Positions 1 to 7,803 of a stretch of 64,000 bases of DNA are shown piece by piece; the first letter of the stretch is position 1; the number at the start of each line of letters is the position of its first letter. The translations under genes and the position numbers were made by a program. The notes beneath the pieces are model-generated. The model made no database searches. It worked only from the letters and a program-made list of their open reading frames with translations, and was not told the origin of the DNA. Source of the DNA: Prochlorococcus sp. AG-402-B19 (GTDB lineage: Bacteria; Cyanobacteriota; Cyanobacteriia; PCC-6307; Cyanobiaceae); assembly GCA_003279615.1 (NCBI GenBank), contig QCHM01000006.1, forward strand, positions 1 to 64,000. The letters run 5' to 3'.

Positions 1-494
1 TCGCACAATACAAATGATTCATCTAGATTTTGATCATGACAAAATGATCCTACCAAGCAGGCAATTAGAACATTTTCTCGGTTAAGCTCTTTCCTTAATT
101 CAAATGCTAAGTTAACATCATTTATTATATGTTTACTATTGGAGCTTAAAACAACTATTTCACACTTGATTATTAAATCTTCAAGCGTGTTATATCTACT
201 TGGTTTATTATCATTTGAAATTGCCATAGATTTAATTTTATTTTTAATATCACTATCCATCTCAGAAAGATCACTTTTAGAAAAGGCTCCAAAAAGTTCT
301 CTCCCTTCTCTAGGGGCTAAAAGAATATTTAAGCCTTGATCTTGCATCGCACAGTTATATGCAAGAGATGCAGGATACAATCCGACACTATAAAATCCTA
401 CTTTTCCATTTAAAACGTCTTTAATTCTTTGAGCTATATGCTTGCTAGAATAATTCTTATTAAAAAAGCTATTAGTAGAATTCTTTTCAAGCAC
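1..494 (-). CDS. Putative NAD(P)-binding dehydrogenase-like protein, 3' end outside window
   Basis: An open frame of 164 codons runs leftward out of the window, so the C-terminus is missing. The only plausible start is GTG at 494, because an in-frame TAA lies one codon further upstream. Residues about 31-45 (KVGFYSVGLYPASLA) resemble a Rossmann nucleotide-binding turn, and the later stretch EIVVLSSNSKHI resembles the second half of such a fold, as in glycerol-3-phosphate dehydrogenase-like enzymes. It is divergent from the StpA-like phosphatase gene, 163 bases away. If it handles glycerol-3-phosphate it could feed osmolyte synthesis, but that is inference. The family assignment is tentative; the reading frame itself is convincing. 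Confidence 0.6.
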   Translation of the reverse strand, partial: MLEKNSTNSFFNKNYSSKHIAQRIKDVLNGKVGFYSVGLYPASLAYNCAMQDQGLNILLAPREGRELFGAFSKSDLSEMDSDIKNKIKSMAISNDNKPSRYNTLEDLIIKCEIVVLSSNSKHIINDVNLAFELRKELNRENVLIACLVGSFCHDQNLDESFVLC

Positions 495-577
495 AGCTTA
501 TTCGCAGTCAAGATTATTATATACAATAATATGAAATTTTTTCAAAGAAAATTATAATAAATGAATATATATATATA

Positions 578-597
578 TACTTATTTGAGAATAAGTA
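578..597. promoter_or_regulatory. 20-bp palindrome in divergent promoter region
   Basis: Two perfect 8-base arms, TACTTATT and AATAAGTA, flank the tetraloop TGAG. The palindrome lies between the divergent genes starting at 494 and 658 and directly follows a run of AT dinucleotides (about 565-579). It contains the word TTGAGAAT, which recurs beside the Fur-family gene. It could be an operator or an RNA hairpin; the sequence alone does not decide. Confidence 0.4.
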
Positions 598-657
598 CTA
601 TTATAAAGAATGTAAATTCATTTGATCTAGAGTAAACTTATATTAAATGCTTCTTCA

Positions 658-1857
658 ATGAAAATGTATACGAGAAAAGAAGAAGTTATTAGAACTATAA
701 TAAATAATAAAAATGTTCTAATAGTTCAGGATCTTGATGGTGTGTGTATTCCATTAGTTCAAGACCCACTTAAAAGAGAAATTAGCCAAGAATACGTAAA
801 GGACGTTTCTAAGTTAGGTGAGAATTTCTCAGTATTAACCTGTGGAGAGCATGAAGGTAGCAGAGGTGTTAATCGATTAGTAGAGAAGGCGCTTAATTCC
901 AAAACAAAAGCAAAAGAATATGGACTTTACCTACCTGGCCTTGCTGCTTGCGGAGTTGAGTTTCAAGATAGATTCGGCAATTCAACCCATCCAGGACTTA
1001 AAGAAAATGAGATTAAATTCCTAGCAGAGGTGCCAAAAATGATGAAGTCAATATTGACTAATGAATTAAAAAAAATCTTCCCAAATCTAACAAATAAATC
1101 AAGGAATAGATTGATTGATGTAGCCATATGTGATACCCGGTTCACCCCAACTTTAAACTTTAATGAAATATTTAGCTGTGTAAAAGATGACTTCAAAAAA
1201 ATAGAAGCTCTACAATTGACTATGGAAAAGATAATGAATAGTTTACTAGAAGAATCAAAAAAAGTTGGTTTAGGAAATTCCTATCATCTACATATGATGC
1301 CAAACTTAGGACTAAGAAAAGGCAAAGAGATAATGAAATATGCAACTAAAGATGAACTCGGCACAACAGATATTCAGTTTATTATTAATGGAGCTATAAA
1401 AGAAGCAGGACTTTTATTACTTTTAAATAAATACATTTCAAGCAAAACAGGAACATATCCTTTTGGGGAAAACTTCAATGTCAGGAATGCACCAAAGTCA
1501 CTTAATGAATTAGTAAAGTTATGCAGAGATAAAATTTCTAATGATCAAATGCCACTTCTAATAGGAGTGGGCGATACAGTAACTTCTTCAAAAGGGAATG
1601 AAAACGATTCTTGGCTAAGAGGTGGAAGTGATAGAGGTTTCTTAACGTTAATTCAAAAACTAGGAATATCATACAAAAAATCAAATCAAATTATATTCGT
1701 TAATAGCAGTAATGAAGAAGTTTCAAGGCCAAAAGTAAATGGCTCTGACATGACTGGAATTAGTGATCCTAATGATGATTTGAAATTCAATATGATTATC
1801 AATGATGGGCCAGAAGAATATATAGAGTGGTTTAAAGAATTAGCTAGTAACTTTTAG
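658..1857 (+). CDS. stpA: StpA-like glucosylglycerol-phosphate phosphatase (compatible solute synthesis)
   Basis: The 399-residue protein resembles cyanobacterial StpA (GgpP), which removes phosphate from glucosylglycerol-3-phosphate in the last step of osmolyte synthesis in the cytoplasm. The HAD-type nucleophile motif is visible as VQDLDGVC (residues 23-30, Asp25 and Asp27), and a late acidic motif GVGDTVTSS sits near residue 305. Length is close to that of Synechocystis StpA (about 420). The synthase partner GgpS is not in this window. Many picocyanobacteria make glucosylglycerate instead, so the real substrate could be a related glucosyl-phosphate. A second ATG lies two codons downstream. 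The gene stands alone, divergent from the truncated dehydrogenase-like gene. Confidence 0.75.
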   Translation: MKMYTRKEEVIRTIINNKNVLIVQDLDGVCIPLVQDPLKREISQEYVKDVSKLGENFSVLTCGEHEGSRGVNRLVEKALNSKTKAKEYGLYLPGLAACGVEFQDRFGNSTHPGLKENEIKFLAEVPKMMKSILTNELKKIFPNLTNKSRNRLIDVAICDTRFTPTLNFNEIFSCVKDDFKKIEALQLTMEKIMNSLLEESKKVGLGNSYHLHMMPNLGLRKGKEIMKYATKDELGTTDIQFIINGAIKEAGLLLLLNKYISSKTGTYPFGENFNVRNAPKSLNELVKLCRDKISNDQMPLLIGVGDTVTSSKGNENDSWLRGGSDRGFLTLIQKLGISYKKSNQIIFVNSSNEEVSRPKVNGSDMTGISDPNDDLKFNMIINDGPEEYIEWFKELASNF

Positions 1858-1920
1858 ATTGTTAATGAAAAGTTAATAAAATACTAGCTTTTAAATAATT
1901 AATTTTAGTATAATAGATTT

Positions 1921-1943
1921 ATAATAATAGTATATATTATTAT
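1921..1943. repeat. AT palindrome overlapping the arsS ribosome-binding region
   Basis: Perfect 9-base arms ATAATAATA and TATTATTAT flank GTATA and end two bases before the arsS start codon. It would cover the region where a ribosome binds. No Shine-Dalgarno motif is visible there. In such AT-rich DNA this may be chance. Confidence 0.25.
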
Positions 1944-1945
1944 TC

Positions 1946-2890
1946 ATGAAAATAACTGAAACAAATTTCCCAAAAATCAAAAGAGACTTTCTTCAGACTT
2001 TACAAATAAATATAGGTTATAAATGCAATCAAGCATGCAGCCATTGTCATGTTGATGCTAGTCCCAATAGAACAGAGATGATGAGTAATGATATTATAAA
2101 AATAATCCCAAAAGTTATCAAAGTTAACGATATTAAATTGTTAGATATTACTGGGGGAGCGCCTGAAATTCATCCTAAATTCAAGCAATTAGTTAAAGAA
2201 GTACGTAGTCTAAATGTTGAAGTAATGGATAGATGTAATCTAACGATACTTACAGAGCCAGGTTTTGAAAACTTAGCAAATTTTTTAGCATCAAATAAAG
2301 TACAAATTACAGCGTCTCTTCCTTGTTATCTCGAAGACAATGTAGACAAACAAAGAGGTAAAGGTGTTTTCCAAAAAAGCATATTAGCTCTGAAAAAACT
2401 TAACTCTTATGGTTACGGTATTATAGATACAGGCCTAATATTAAATCTTGTTTATAATCCCAATAAGCCACAACTTCCTCCATCCCAAAAAGAATTAGAA
2501 GATGATTATAGACGCGAGCTAAAAGAAAGGTATGGTATTTACTTCTCAAACTTATTTGTTCTAGCTAATATGCCCATCAATAGATATGAAAAACATCTAA
2601 ATGTAATTGGGAAACTAAATGAATATAATAAATTACTTAAAGATAATCATAATTCTAGAAACCTCGATTCAGTAATGTGTAAGACAACTCTAAGTGTTGA
2701 CTGGAAAGGATATTTATATGATTGTGATTTCAACCAGCAACTTGGGATGAGGAGAAATGGTGAAATAAAGCATTTGCATGATCTTTTAACTCCACTTGTC
2801 TCATTAAAAAATAATCCTATTTCGATAGGAAATCATTGTTTTGGCTGTACTGCTGGTGCTGGTTCTAGTTGTGGTGGAGAATTAAGTTAA
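1946..2890 (+). CDS. arsS: Arsenosugar biosynthesis radical SAM protein ArsS-like
   Basis: A 314-residue radical SAM enzyme. The [4Fe-4S]/SAM motif CNQACSHC is at residues 27-34, followed by HVDASP and LLDITGGAPE, and the C-terminus carries the cysteine-rich CFGCTAGAGSSCGG expected for ArsS (DUF3641 family). Known ArsS proteins transfer a 5'-deoxyadenosyl group to dimethylarsenite, turning methylated arsenic into arsenosugar precursors. The methyltransferase ArsM that normally precedes it is not adjacent. The start follows 88 bases of AT-rich spacer, and the gene converges with the Fur-family gene ten bases downstream. The family assignment is strong; activity on arsenic is inferred from the family. 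Confidence 0.85.
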   Translation: MKITETNFPKIKRDFLQTLQINIGYKCNQACSHCHVDASPNRTEMMSNDIIKIIPKVIKVNDIKLLDITGGAPEIHPKFKQLVKEVRSLNVEVMDRCNLTILTEPGFENLANFLASNKVQITASLPCYLEDNVDKQRGKGVFQKSILALKKLNSYGYGIIDTGLILNLVYNPNKPQLPPSQKELEDDYRRELKERYGIYFSNLFVLANMPINRYEKHLNVIGKLNEYNKLLKDNHNSRNLDSVMCKTTLSVDWKGYLYDCDFNQQLGMRRNGEIKHLHDLLTPLVSLKNNPISIGNHCFGCTAGAGSSCGGELS

Positions 2891-2900
2891 AACAAAAGTT

Positions 2901-3359
2901 TTATTTATTTATACATATCGGACACAATGCTCTTACATTTAAAGATGATTCCAATAATTTAAATCCAAAATTTTTAGCCGCTACTTCACCAGCATTAATA
3001 ACTTCATTATTTTCAAATTCTTCTGTTCTTCCGCAACGTATACAAATCAAATGATGATGATCTGGATGGTCATGACTAAGTAACTCAAATCTATTCCCTC
3101 CCTCGCTTAAATCAAGTTCATTAAGAAAAGTCATCTTAACTAAAAGTCTTAAAGTTCTGTAAATAGTCGCAAGAGAAACTTTGTCCCCAGTACTTGTCAA
3201 TTTCGAATGAACTTCTTCCGCACTTAAATGAATTCCAGAACCAATCTCTTCAAACAATGAAAGGACCTTTTTCCTTTGAGGAGTCATCCGTTTACCATCT
3301 AGGTGAAGGCCTGATTCCAAAGGAGAAGGGTGAGTACGAAAAGAAGCTTGTGAAATCAA
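2901..3359 (-). CDS. Fur-family metal or peroxide-responsive repressor
   Basis: A 152-residue winged-helix regulator of the Fur/Zur/PerR family. The N-terminal RMTPQRKKVL and the recognition-helix region VSLATIYRTLRLL are typical. The His-rich segment HDHPDHHH (96-103) and two CxxC pairs (Cys106/109 and Cys146/149) would bind the sensory and structural metals. The frame has no ATG near its beginning. TTG at 3359 is the best start because family members carry about 20 residues before the TPQR motif. I cannot tell from the sequence whether it senses iron, zinc or peroxide. A palindrome lies just upstream, suggesting self-regulation, and the neighbouring isochorismatase-like gene is divergent. 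Confidence 0.85.
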   Translation of the reverse strand: MISQASFRTHPSPLESGLHLDGKRMTPQRKKVLSLFEEIGSGIHLSAEEVHSKLTSTGDKVSLATIYRTLRLLVKMTFLNELDLSEGGNRFELLSHDHPDHHHLICIRCGRTEEFENNEVINAGEVAAKNFGFKLLESSLNVRALCPICINK

Positions 3360-3372
3360 TATCAGCTTTGCT

Positions 3373-3398
3373 TTCTCAATAGAATAGCGTATTGAGAA
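3373..3398 (-). promoter_or_regulatory. Candidate operator palindrome of the Fur-family gene
   Basis: Perfect 9-base arms TTCTCAATA and TATTGAGAA flank GAATAGCG and end 13 bases before the TTG start of the Fur-family gene. A sequence-symmetric site this close to a dimeric repressor gene suggests an autoregulatory operator. It is not the classical GATAAT-type Fur box, and a transcript hairpin is the alternative. Confidence 0.5.
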
Positions 3399-3452
3399 CT
3401 GCTTGCAACTTGTAAGTATTTTTCAAAACTGATTTAGCAATAAATAATGTCC

Positions 3453-3485
3453 ATATTTATTAAATGATTTATATTTAATAAATAT
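3453..3485. repeat. 12-bp-arm AT palindrome upstream of isochorismatase-like gene
   Basis: Arms ATATTTATTAAA and TTTAATAAATAT are perfect reverse complements around a 9-base centre, 16 bases before the start at 3502. The composition is wholly AT, which weakens the case. The arm length and position still make it a candidate regulatory site. Confidence 0.35.
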
Positions 3486-3501
3486 AAAAAGATATTCTCA
3501 A

Positions 3502-4110
3502 ATGAATCAATTTTTAAGAAACATATCGTCAAAAAAAGAATTAGATGATAATAGACAAGGAGTACTCGAAGATCAAACATTACTGCTTGTAATAGATATG
3601 CAAGAAAAACTAATAAGAAATATAAAAGGAAATAAACTAATAATCTTTAATATTAAAAAGCTTATTGATACATGCAACCTGCTTAATGTTAGAATTTCTA
3701 TTACAGAACAAAACCCATTAAAGCTTGGTAAATCATTAGAATCAATATTAGAAAATAGAAAATATCCTAAGTTTGAGAAAATGGAATTCAGTTGTTGCAA
3801 AAATAAGAAATTTATTGATTATCTGAATGAATATAATTTTAAAAATATAATAGTTTGTGGAATTGAGAGTCATATATGTGTCCTTCAGACATCAATTGAA
3901 CTATTAGCAGAAGGTTTTAATATCCTAATTCCAAGAGATGCTATTGGAAGTAGAAATGAAGTTGACAATGATACTGCATTTCTTAGGCTTATATTATCTG
4001 GAGCAGTTGCATCAACAACTGAAAGTATAATATGTGAATTATGTAAGACGTCCAATAGAAAAGAGTTTAGAGAGATTAGTAAAATACTAAAAAATTCATT
4101 TTCAAATTAA
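3502..4110 (+). CDS. Isochorismatase-family cysteine hydrolase
   Basis: The 202-residue protein has the catalytic triad of the isochorismatase-like hydrolase fold: Asp32 in LLLVIDMQEKL, Lys93 in FEKMEFSC, and Cys126 in GIESHICVLQT. It resembles the YcaC-type branch. Members hydrolyse isochorismate, nicotinamide, carbamoyl-sarcosine or unknown amides, and the substrate cannot be read here. Isochorismate cleavage for siderophores is unlikely, as no siderophore genes are nearby. It is divergent from the Fur-family gene and shares with it a gap holding two palindromes. ATTCTCAA sits directly against its start codon, so control by that regulator is plausible. Confidence 0.8.
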   Translation: MNQFLRNISSKKELDDNRQGVLEDQTLLLVIDMQEKLIRNIKGNKLIIFNIKKLIDTCNLLNVRISITEQNPLKLGKSLESILENRKYPKFEKMEFSCCKNKKFIDYLNEYNFKNIIVCGIESHICVLQTSIELLAEGFNILIPRDAIGSRNEVDNDTAFLRLILSGAVASTTESIICELCKTSNRKEFREISKILKNSFSN

Positions 4111-4175
4111 ATTATAAAATAATAACTAGACAAATCTTTTTTTTCAGGCAGTCTGTAGAAAAGTAATCTCACATC

Positions 4176-5192
4176 ATGGATGATTTTTATAAAAATCTAT
4201 TAATTTCATTATTTACTTTCAGTATCGGTTGCATTATTTCTCTGGTAAGTCCAAAAGTCCTAAAAAAGGTTCTAAGGAAAATAACTTCTGCCACACAAAG
4301 CCAAACAGATGACTACATAGCCTCACTTTTAATTGATACCATAAAACCCCTAGGCTTCATTTTAAGTTTTATTGTTGGATGGAAGGTTTTACTAATTGGT
4401 GGAATAGTAGATAAAGCATTAATTGGAATTAGTAAATTTATATGCCTTATTTATATAGTTCGCTTTGTAAATAGAGTCTTTTTGAAGATAATACAAAGAT
4501 GGGCGAGCAAAATTAATGATAAATCAATCAGTGAAATGATTCGTTCGCTAAGTCCAATGGTTGGGGCATCAGTTTGGAGTATCGGAGTTATTTTTTATCT
4601 TCAAAATATGGGTGTTCAAATGGCGGCTGTTTGGGCTCTATTAAGCGCAGGAGGCATTGGTGCTGGGCTAGCCTTAAAAGAACCTGTTCAAGAGTTCTTC
4701 GAATACATAACGATTCTTCTTGACAAACCATTTCAAAGCGGTCAGTTTATCCATATAGATGGGATTTGGGCAAAAGTTGAGAGAGTGGGTGTTAGATCCA
4801 CACGCCTAAGAAGTATTAACGGAGAGGCAATAGTAATGAGTAATAGCAGGCTAACTAATGGTGTTATATCAAATTATGCAGAGATGAAAAAAAGAAGACT
4901 AGTTCATAAATTAGGAGTGGTCTATGAAACCACATATGACCAGACAAAAAGGATACCAGACATGATTAAAAGTATCGTTGACAAGACTGAAAACGCTATT
5001 TTCGATAGATGCCATTTTATCGAATTTGCAAATAGTAGTCTCAATTTTGAACTTGTTTATTACATACCAACAAGTGATTATATTCAAGCGATGTCAGCTC
5101 AACAAGAAATCAACCTAGAAATAATGAAGAAGTTCCAAAATGAAAATATTAGTTTTGCCTACCCTACCCAAACAATTTATATGAATAAATAA
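4176..5192 (+). CDS. MscS-family small-conductance mechanosensitive channel
   Basis: A 338-residue membrane protein. Hydrophobic segments lie near residues 5-25, 55-75, 85-105 and 125-165, and the last contains the glycine/alanine-rich pore helix GGIGAGLALKEPVQEF. The cytoplasmic beta domain follows, with a recognisable stretch LDKPFQSGQFIHIDG and VGVRSTRLRS. MscS channels open under membrane tension and release solutes during hypo-osmotic shock. Its position a few genes from an osmolyte phosphatase fits, though they are not one operon. The ATG at 4176 is clear. The gene converges with the SDR gene after only 15 bases. Confidence 0.88.
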   Translation: MDDFYKNLLISLFTFSIGCIISLVSPKVLKKVLRKITSATQSQTDDYIASLLIDTIKPLGFILSFIVGWKVLLIGGIVDKALIGISKFICLIYIVRFVNRVFLKIIQRWASKINDKSISEMIRSLSPMVGASVWSIGVIFYLQNMGVQMAAVWALLSAGGIGAGLALKEPVQEFFEYITILLDKPFQSGQFIHIDGIWAKVERVGVRSTRLRSINGEAIVMSNSRLTNGVISNYAEMKKRRLVHKLGVVYETTYDQTKRIPDMIKSIVDKTENAIFDRCHFIEFANSSLNFELVYYIPTSDYIQAMSAQQEINLEIMKKFQNENISFAYPTQTIYMNK

Positions 5193-5207
5193 AAGAAAAA
5201 TACTTAT

Positions 5208-6227
5208 CTAGATTTTATTAGAAATTAGAGATTTAGACAACTCCCATAATTTGTTAGATAAACCTTCTTTCTGCGCTTCTTCACTAATATTCGTTTTTTC
5301 AAAAACAAATTTACCTAAAGATATGATTTTATTACTATAATAATTAAAATTGTTTTCATTATATTTGGAAGAATAAACTAGCTCACTTAAAAGCATTCCA
5401 GCCTTTTCATTTGATGTGGCTATTCTTAAGAGGTCTCTAGCTAGAAAAGCGAATAATATTTGTCCTAATGGATTATATTTCCTACTGTATCTAAAAAATC
5501 CTTGACTATTTCTAGAAATCACTAAACCAGGTGCCCAAGCTATAACTGGGATTCTTAAACTATTTTTTTTTAAACGTTTACTCAACTCCTTTGCAAAAAG
5601 GATATTACACAATTTACTATCCTTATATGCCTTATCTGCATTAAATTGGCTTCCATCAATCATCTCAAATCCTGATCCAGATGCTAATCCAGATAAGTTT
5701 CCTAGACTAGCTTTAGCTCCTACTTTTCCTCCGGAGCTCATGGGGTTATGAACTTCTGAAGAAGTAATAATAATTTTTGAATATTTATTATTACTTATAA
5801 AAGGCAAGAGATTTTGTGTTAAATAAAAATGTGATAAATGATTCACCGCAAAAGTTAGTTCAATCCCCTGAGCTGATCTCTTAGGGATTTTGGAACCTGT
5901 ATATTGAAGGCCAGCATTCAATATTAAAATATCAATATTTAATCGCCTTTTTCTAACATCAGCACAAAGTGAATCAATGCTATTTAAATCAGAAAGATCC
6001 ATTATTGGAGTATAGATATTTCCTTTTTTTGATAAATTAAATGGCAATTGATTAAATATATTAGTTAATGTCTCATTCGCCCGTAGAATATTTTTACATG
6101 GTAAAATTACATTGTGACCAAACGAAATTAATTTTAAAGTAGCTTGAAAACCTATACCAGATGAAGCACCTGTTATAAAAATATTTAAAGGTCTATCTAT
6201 CATTGTATTATTTAGTTTTTTGGGCAT
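5208..6227 (-). CDS. Short-chain dehydrogenase related to light-dependent protochlorophyllide reductase
   Basis: A 339-residue SDR with NADPH-binding TGASSGIGF (19-27) and catalytic Tyr201/Lys205 in KAYKDSKLCNILF, a variant of the YKDSKVCN motif of protochlorophyllide oxidoreductase (POR). A conserved NAG motif appears in LILNAGLQYTG. It differs from true POR, which usually reads TGASSGVGL and MACRDL, so I read it as a POR paralogue rather than the main enzyme. The substrate is unknown; a pigment or isoprenoid is possible given that the carotenoid gene crtL follows on the other strand. It is monocistronic, with a 289-base gap to crtL. Confidence 0.75.
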   Translation of the reverse strand: MPKKLNNTMIDRPLNIFITGASSGIGFQATLKLISFGHNVILPCKNILRANETLTNIFNQLPFNLSKKGNIYTPIMDLSDLNSIDSLCADVRKRRLNIDILILNAGLQYTGSKIPKRSAQGIELTFAVNHLSHFYLTQNLLPFISNNKYSKIIITSSEVHNPMSSGGKVGAKASLGNLSGLASGSGFEMIDGSQFNADKAYKDSKLCNILFAKELSKRLKKNSLRIPVIAWAPGLVISRNSQGFFRYSRKYNPLGQILFAFLARDLLRIATSNEKAGMLLSELVYSSKYNENNFNYYSNKIISLGKFVFEKTNISEEAQKEGLSNKLWELSKSLISNKI

Positions 6228-6424
6228 AATCTTATACTTTTAAATTAAATTATTATGAATTTAATTTAATTTTTTATTAATTGATTTTTCAATCAAAAGT
6301 CTTAATAGATACTTAAACATAGATTGAAATAAATCAGTTGATAAAAAACATTAATACAATCCTTTGTAAATACCATCACGAGGTATTGTTGATTCTATAT
6401 CCCGAGGTGATTAAAGTGGTAATT

Positions 6425-6520
6425 ATGGGAGGCAATCAAATAACTGAATATCTTACCAAGAATTTAACTCCTAATTTCAGGCTTACGTCTAACGGCAATA
6501 ATTCTCAAGAGCAGTTATGA
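6425..6520 (+). CDS. Possible 31-residue upstream ORF coupled to crtL
   Basis: ATG at 6425 opens a 31-codon frame whose TGA overlaps the crtL ATG as ATGA, the usual arrangement for translational coupling. The peptide begins MGGNQITEYLTKNL and has no recognisable domain. The frame could be extended upstream to TTG at 6338. It may be a regulatory leader or chance; I hold it only as a possibility. Confidence 0.25.
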   Translation: MGGNQITEYLTKNLTPNFRLTSNGNNSQEQL

Positions 6521-7803
6521 ATACTAGTGCATTAAAAGATGCTCTAGTACTAGGTTCAGGCCCAGGTGCATTGTCAATAGCAGCAGCCTTAGCAAATGAA
6601 AATTTAAACGTTGAAATCTTATCAGAACAATCCCCAGATGAAACCTGGCCTTTTACTTACGGTATTTGGGGTGAAGAGGTTGACGAACTTGGACTAAGTA
6701 ATTTGCTTGAATATAGGTGGATTAATACAGTTAGTTATTTTGGTGAGGGAGACAAAGACCCCAATTCTAAAAAGAATGAAGTTACTAAGCACAACAGGGA
6801 TTATGGACTCTTTGATAAAAATAAATTACAAGCTTATTGGTTAGAGCAATGCAAGAAAGCTTCAATTGAATGGCACAAAGGTTCTGCAATCAACTTAAAA
6901 ACGAATCAATTAATTAGCACGGTCAAGACCTCTAGTGGTAAAGAAATAAATGCTCGATTAGTTATTGACGCTACTGGTTACAAGCCTGTTTTTATTAAGG
7001 CACCTAATCAAGGACCAGTAGCCGTTCAAACTTGCTATGGGATAGTAGGCGAATTCAATGCACCTCCTGTTGAAAAAGACCAATTTGTTCTCATGGATTA
7101 TCGCTGTGACCATTTAGATCCAGAAGAGAGAAAAGAAGCTCCAACTTTTTTGTACGCTATGGACATGGGAGATGGAAAGTTTTTCTTAGAGGAAACTTCT
7201 CTAGGTCTATTTCCTCCAGTCTCTCTTGATGAATTAAAAAGAAGACTAGAAAAAAGATTGGAAAATCGAGGTTTAGAAATAAAAAGTCTTGAGCACGAAG
7301 AACATGGTTCATATCTACCAATGAACATGCCTATTCCCGACTTGACACAACCGGTCCTTGGCTTTGGAGGTTCAGCTGGAATGGTTCACCCCGCATCTGG
7401 ATATATGGTTGGCAGTCTTTTAAGAAGAGCCCCAAAAGTTGCTAAAGCACTGTCAATAGCTATGAAAGACAAAAAAGCATCATCAGCTTCTCTTGCAAAG
7501 AAAGGCTGGCAAGTCTTATGGCCAACTGAACTTAGAAGGAAACAAGCTATCTATAAATTTGGATTAGAAAAATTAATGAGATTCGAAGAGAAGTTGCTAA
7601 GAGGATTTTTTATAGAATTCTTTAGTTTACCTAATAAACAATGGTATGGATTCCTTACAAATACACTTAGCCTTAGAGAATTGATATCTGCTATGTGGAA
7701 AATGTTTAGAAAATCACCCTGGACTATCAAACAAGGTTTAATGAACATGCATGGTAGAGAATTAAATTTGTTGATTAGGGCATTAACAATAAAAAACAAA
7801 TGA
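6517..7803 (+). CDS. crtL: Lycopene beta-cyclase, CrtL type
   Basis: A 428-residue flavoprotein with the N-terminal dinucleotide-binding motif LGSGPGALSIAAALA and the cyclase motifs TYGIWG, FLEETSLG, GFGGSAGMVHPASGYMVG and GFLTNTLSL. These closely follow the beta-cyclase of Synechococcus elongatus as I remember it, which favours CrtL-b over the epsilon-cyclase paralogue that Prochlorococcus also carries. The enzyme closes the ends of lycopene to beta-ionone rings, giving beta-carotene and then zeaxanthin. The downstream SDR gene overlaps its stop codon, so the two are probably co-transcribed. The subtype should be confirmed by phylogeny. Confidence 0.88.
   Translation: MNTSALKDALVLGSGPGALSIAAALANENLNVEILSEQSPDETWPFTYGIWGEEVDELGLSNLLEYRWINTVSYFGEGDKDPNSKKNEVTKHNRDYGLFDKNKLQAYWLEQCKKASIEWHKGSAINLKTNQLISTVKTSSGKEINARLVIDATGYKPVFIKAPNQGPVAVQTCYGIVGEFNAPPVEKDQFVLMDYRCDHLDPEERKEAPTFLYAMDMGDGKFFLEETSLGLFPPVSLDELKRRLEKRLENRGLEIKSLEHEEHGSYLPMNMPIPDLTQPVLGFGGSAGMVHPASGYMVGSLLRRAPKVAKALSIAMKDKKASSASLAKKGWQVLWPTELRRKQAIYKFGLEKLMRFEEKLLRGFFIEFFSLPNKQWYGFLTNTLSLRELISAMWKMFRKSPWTIKQGLMNMHGRELNLLIRALTIKNK

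Noticed and set aside
139-339. Rightward 66-codon frame inside the left-edge region
   Set aside because: It lies opposite the leftward partial dehydrogenase-like gene, whose protein reads far better; this is an antisense shadow.
2869-3054. Rightward frame overlapping the arsS end
   Set aside because: It begins in arsS in another frame and is antisense to the Fur-family gene; no coding character.
3502-4110. Siderophore-type isochorismatase next to Fur
   Set aside because: The catalytic triad is general to the family and no siderophore synthesis genes are in the window.
6338-6424. Upstream TTG extension of the crtL leader ORF
   Set aside because: The added residues are low-complexity and the start is weak; only the ATG 6425 part was kept, with low confidence.
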